This document shows positions 6,800 through 9,479 of a stretch of 9,479 bases of DNA, piece after piece (within the stretch, counting starts at the first letter, position 1; the number at the start of each line of letters is the position of its first letter). The position numbers and the translations under genes are program-made. The DNA is from Acidobacteriaceae bacterium (GTDB lineage Bacteria > Acidobacteriota > Terriglobia > Terriglobales > Acidobacteriaceae): positions 1-9,479 of the forward strand of contig JASHYS010000386.1 of NCBI GenBank assembly GCA_030042915.1. Reading direction: 5' to 3'. The notes under the pieces were generated by a model that worked only from the letters and a program-made list of their open reading frames with translations, was not told where the DNA came from and made no database searches.

Positions 6800-7266
6800 G
6801 CGAACCCCAATCCTATGTTCATGGTAGCGCAGAGGCCAGACCTCCTGCCGCGCGCGTCCCATGCCGGTCGAATCACCTGGAGCCACTCTCCCGCATTATG
6901 GGATAGCGTCTCTCACGAGAGCGCATACTTACTTATGGTGGGCCGTGCCGGCGAGGAGTAACCTTCCCCTAGCGGCGGTTCCAGAGCTGCAGTCCCCGAG
7001 GTCGGCGTTCCCGCAATTCGCGCTAACCCAATGGCCTCGCTTTGAGGAGCTTCACTCTAGACGCCCGATTGCGATTCCGGCCGATTGAACTGCGAGACTT
7101 TTTTTGACAAGGGCTTGGAATTAAGCTTCCTGATGCCGGCGCAGATGCCGCGCGCTGCGCATCATGGGGCGAGCAGGAACAGAAGAGTGCGCGAATTTCG
7201 TCGCGCACATCCGAACGCCCTGACCGTCAGCGAACGACATCGCTACCGATGCAAAGTGAGGGATCT
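6800..7266. other. Non-coding region between divergent genes
   Basis: These 467 bases separate the ABM-like gene from the oxidoreductase gene and must hold both promoters. No convincing protein is encoded on either strand. For the leftward gene, the minus strand carries CATAAT at 6900-6895, a fair -10 match without a good -35. For the rightward gene, TTGACA at 7104-7109 is a perfect -35 hexamer, but nothing 16-19 bases downstream is a good -10. A small hairpin sequence lies at 6906-6924. No tRNA, riboswitch or repeat was recognised. Confidence 0.5.
6906..6924. other. Short imperfect inverted repeat
   Basis: GCG, then a single unpaired T, then CTCT, the tetraloop CACG, and AGAG followed by GCGC can fold into a seven-to-eight base-pair stem with one bulged or mismatched base. 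It lies about 110 bases upstream of the ABM-like gene, next to a possible -10 box on the minus strand. No T-run follows on either strand, so a terminator is unlikely. An operator or chance are both possible. Confidence 0.3.

Positions 7267-9479
<2,213 letters not shown>

Noticed and set aside
6500..6961. A 153-codon plus-strand open frame opposite the ABM-like gene
   Set aside because: It overlaps a well-supported gene on the other strand for most of its length, and its translation looks random.

Overview
The window is a GC-rich bacterial chromosome segment of ordinary gene density, carrying eight protein-coding genes. The suggested source is an acidobacterium (Acidobacteriota, Terriglobia-like). 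The reasons are the GC-rich third codon positions, a Tat-exported family 2 glycoside hydrolase ending in a 'GxW...LTG...ISDGKV...Y.GxxxGDxIE' module that I associate with acidobacterial secreted proteins, and short AACAGGG-type heptamer repeats downstream of that gene. This placement comes from memory and was not tested by any search.

Left part (1-5535): a small membrane methyltransferase-like gene (isoprenylcysteine carboxyl methyltransferase/PEMT type) reads rightward and converges on a leftward run of three genes. In transcription order these are recA, a 972-residue beta-galactosidase-like GH2 enzyme, and coaD. The gaps are 53 and 88 bases, with no convincing terminator between them, so read-through is possible, although the three functions (DNA recombination, exported sugar hydrolysis, coenzyme A synthesis) are unrelated.

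Middle (5536-6799): recA and a vapBC-type toxin-antitoxin pair diverge from a 286-base region. This region holds a likely recA promoter and, next to the antitoxin start, four copies of the octamer TGCATCAA, the last two inverted. They look like an autoregulatory operator. The antitoxin and toxin genes overlap by about 50 bases. The Glu-rich codons of the antitoxin provide a strong ribosome binding site for a toxin that probably starts at TTG. A small antibiotic-biosynthesis-monooxygenase-like gene lies tail to tail with the toxin gene.

Right part (6800-9479): a 467-base non-coding stretch precedes a large rightward gene that is still open at the window edge. It is a divergent NifJ/PFOR-type 2-oxoacid:acceptor oxidoreductase with its alpha and gamma domains fused; its iron-sulfur and thiamine-diphosphate (beta) parts would lie outside the window. 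Two long open frames on its opposite strand are codon-usage shadows.

I see no CRISPR array, tRNA, rRNA, insertion sequence or phage gene, and nothing that amounts to a new multi-gene system. The points most worth checking are the octamer operator, the toxin start embedded in the antitoxin gene, the extra C-terminal module of the GH2 enzyme, and the identity of the divergent oxidoreductase.
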